Shown here: positions 5,318-6,177 of the stretch, piece by piece
Position numbering within the stretch: position 1 is the first letter of the stretch
Layout: every line of letters begins with the position of its first letter
Source of the DNA: Glacieibacterium sp964246975
GTDB taxonomy: Bacteria > Pseudomonadota > Alphaproteobacteria > Sphingomonadales > Sphingomonadaceae
Direction: 5' to 3'
Assembly (NCBI GenBank): GCA_964246975.1
Contig: CAXTSL010000121.1
Span: 1 to 6,177, forward strand
Length of the DNA stretch: 6,177 nucleotides
Notes under the pieces: generated by a model
The model's input: the letters and a program-made list of their open reading frames with translations, nothing else
Database searches by the model: none
Told to the model about the DNA's origin: nothing
Made by a program: the position numbers and the translations under genes

Positions 5318-5333
5318 TGCAAAACTCGTGCCA
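5318..5333 (-). promoter_or_regulatory. Sigma-54 (RpoN) -24/-12 promoter of the PEP-CTERM gene
   Basis: On the minus strand the sequence reads TGGCACGAGTTTTGCA, fitting the consensus TGGCAC-N5-TTGC(A/T). The GG (5332-5331) and GC (5320-5319) dinucleotides have exactly 10 bases between them, as sigma-54 requires. The element lies 60 bases before the ATG and predicts a start near 5307. In several bacteria PEP-CTERM genes are switched on by the PrsK/PrsR two-component pair acting through RpoN; that this gene is one of them is inference. A sigma-54 promoter needs an ATP-driven activator bound upstream, so the A/T-rich stretch from 5334 to about 5445 is the place to look. Confidence 0.85.
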
Positions 5334-5426
5334 AAACTGACCAAATAGTTAATTGTGCGTTTACGGTATCTTAATGACTGTTGAGAATTCGTTAAGCGAG
5401 GGATTCGCAATAAGCAGCCTCAAAAG

Positions 5427-5443
5427 TGTCGGAAAACTTTACA
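5427..5443. promoter_or_regulatory. Candidate activator site (TGTCGGAAAACTTTACA) upstream of the sigma-54 promoter
   Basis: TGTCGGAAAACTTTACA is an imperfect dyad with outer half-sites TGT and ACA. It lies in the A/T-rich part of the spacer between the PEP-CTERM gene and aspS. Its centre is about 128 bp upstream of the predicted PEP-CTERM start, the usual range for a sigma-54 enhancer. A shorter TTTAC recurs at 5360-5364. There is also a CTTAA/TTAAG inverted repeat at 5370-5374 and 5392-5396. Position is the main argument; the motif itself is not proven. Confidence 0.35.
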
Positions 5444-5534
5444 GTTGGGCGCGCGCAGGGCGGTCAGGCTTGACAAGCGACCCCCCGGCGGTGTCACCGG
5501 CGCGACCGTTCCAGCGATACGCCGATTGGACCCG

Positions 5535-6177
5535 ATGCATAGCTACCGCACCCATCACTGCGCCCAGTTGCGCGCCGCCGAGGCGGGAACACCGGCGCGC
5601 CTGTCGGGGTGGGTGCACCGCAAGCGCGACCACGGCGGCGTGCTGTTCGTCGATCTGCGCGATCACCACGGGCTGACGCAGGTCGTCGCCAACGCCGGAT
5701 CGACCGCCTTCGAGGTGCTCGACCGGCTGCGTGTCGAAAGCGTCGTGACCGTCACTGGCGCGGTCGTCGCGCGCGACACGGGCGCGGTAAACCCGAAGAT
5801 GGCAACGGGCGAGATCGAGCTGCGGGCCGAGGACGTGATCGTGCGCTCGGCCGCTGCCGAGCTGCCGCTGCCGGTCGCAGGCGAGGCCGACTACCCCGAG
5901 GAAATTCGCCTCAGATACCGCTATCTCGACCTGCGTCGCGAGCGGCTGCACCGGAACATCATGCTCCGTTCGGGCGTCATCGCGAGCCTGCGCCGACGCA
6001 TGATCGACCAGGGCTTCACCGAGTTCCAGACGCCGATCCTGACCGCCTCCAGCCCCGAGGGCGCGCGCGACTTCCTCGTCCCCAGCCGGGTGCATCCGGG
6101 CAAGTTCTACGCGCTTCCCCAAGCGCCGCAGATGTTCAAGCAGCTGCTGATGGTCGCGGGCTTCGACCGCTATTTCC
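5535..6177 (+). CDS. aspS: Aspartyl-tRNA synthetase, N-terminal 214 residues (3' end outside window)
   Basis: The protein starts MHSYRTHHCAQLRAAEAG, a typical AspRS opening, which supports the ATG at 5535 although no good Shine-Dalgarno site precedes it (only TTGGA). An OB-fold anticodon-binding domain covers about 22-105 (GWVHRKRDHGGVLFVDLRD). The class II catalytic domain then begins (RYRYLDLRRERL at 128-139). It includes the flipping loop TASSPEGARDF (170-180) and the substrate-site stretch ALPQAPQMFKQLLMVAGFDR (193-212). The enzyme charges tRNA-Asp. His33 and Gly83 are the residues linked in Pseudomonas aeruginosa AspRS to also charging tRNA-Asn, so it is probably non-discriminating. The window ends inside codon 215. 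The gene is divergent from the PEP-CTERM gene across a 276-bp spacer. A TTGACA at 5470-5475 could be its -35, but no good -10 follows. Confidence 0.96.
   Translation, partial: MHSYRTHHCAQLRAAEAGTPARLSGWVHRKRDHGGVLFVDLRDHHGLTQVVANAGSTAFEVLDRLRVESVVTVTGAVVARDTGAVNPKMATGEIELRAEDVIVRSAAAELPLPVAGEADYPEEIRLRYRYLDLRRERLHRNIMLRSGVIASLRRRMIDQGFTEFQTPILTASSPEGARDFLVPSRVHPGKFYALPQAPQMFKQLLMVAGFDRYF

Noticed and set aside
4201..5334. Open frame of 377 codons on the minus strand covering the PEP-CTERM gene
   Set aside because: It is the same strand in another frame. The PEP-CTERM frame has a signal peptide, sorting signal and Shine-Dalgarno site; this one is Arg-rich and runs through the promoter, leader hairpin and terminator.
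5470..5498. TTGACA at 5470-5475 as the aspS promoter
   Set aside because: The -35 hexamer is perfect, but the sequence 16 to 18 bp later (around GTCACC) does not resemble a -10. The position before aspS is plausible but the evidence is insufficient for a feature.
5489..5499. Short palindrome CGGTGTCACCG before aspS
   Set aside because: With a one-base centre it cannot form a hairpin, and a palindrome of this size is expected by chance in such GC-rich DNA.

Overview
The window is high-GC bacterial DNA with almost exclusively G/C third codon positions. It fits an alphaproteobacterium, most likely of the Sphingomonadales. The clues are a PEPxxWA-type PEP-CTERM protein, a GAF-containing nitrogen-type PTS enzyme I (PtsP), and an AspRS carrying residues of the non-discriminating kind. 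This placement is inference; there is no rRNA marker in the window.

Layout, left to right. (1) Positions 1-2550, plus strand: the 3' end of a nitronate monooxygenase-like gene, overlapping by one base a complete ptsP. (2) Positions 2560-3557, minus strand: a small DUF2007-type protein and a patatin-like phospholipase joined by a four-base ATGA overlap. They converge on ptsP with only 9 bp between the stops. (3) Positions 3558-3787: a short divergent control region, then a 53-residue membrane-type small protein on the plus strand. (4) Positions 3788-4508: about 720 bp with no intact gene. On the minus strand it holds an intrinsic terminator and, just before it, the last codons of a decayed PEP-CTERM gene. 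Both match the 3' end of the intact PEP-CTERM gene to the right. (5) Positions 4509-5258, minus strand: a secreted PEP-CTERM protein. Its leader has a strong Shine-Dalgarno site, a long hairpin at the predicted 5' end of the mRNA, and a textbook sigma-54 (-24/-12) promoter. (6) Positions 5535 to the end, plus strand: the first 214 codons of aspS.

ptsP, aspS, the patatin/DUF2007 pair and the monooxygenase look like ordinary chromosomal genes and do not form one pathway. The most distinctive part is positions 3979-5443. There a surface or exopolysaccharide-associated PEP-CTERM gene has a complete sigma-54 control architecture and the 3' relic of a lost paralogue downstream. The exosortase (EpsH/XrtA type) and the PrsK/PrsR regulators that would act on such a gene are not in this window.
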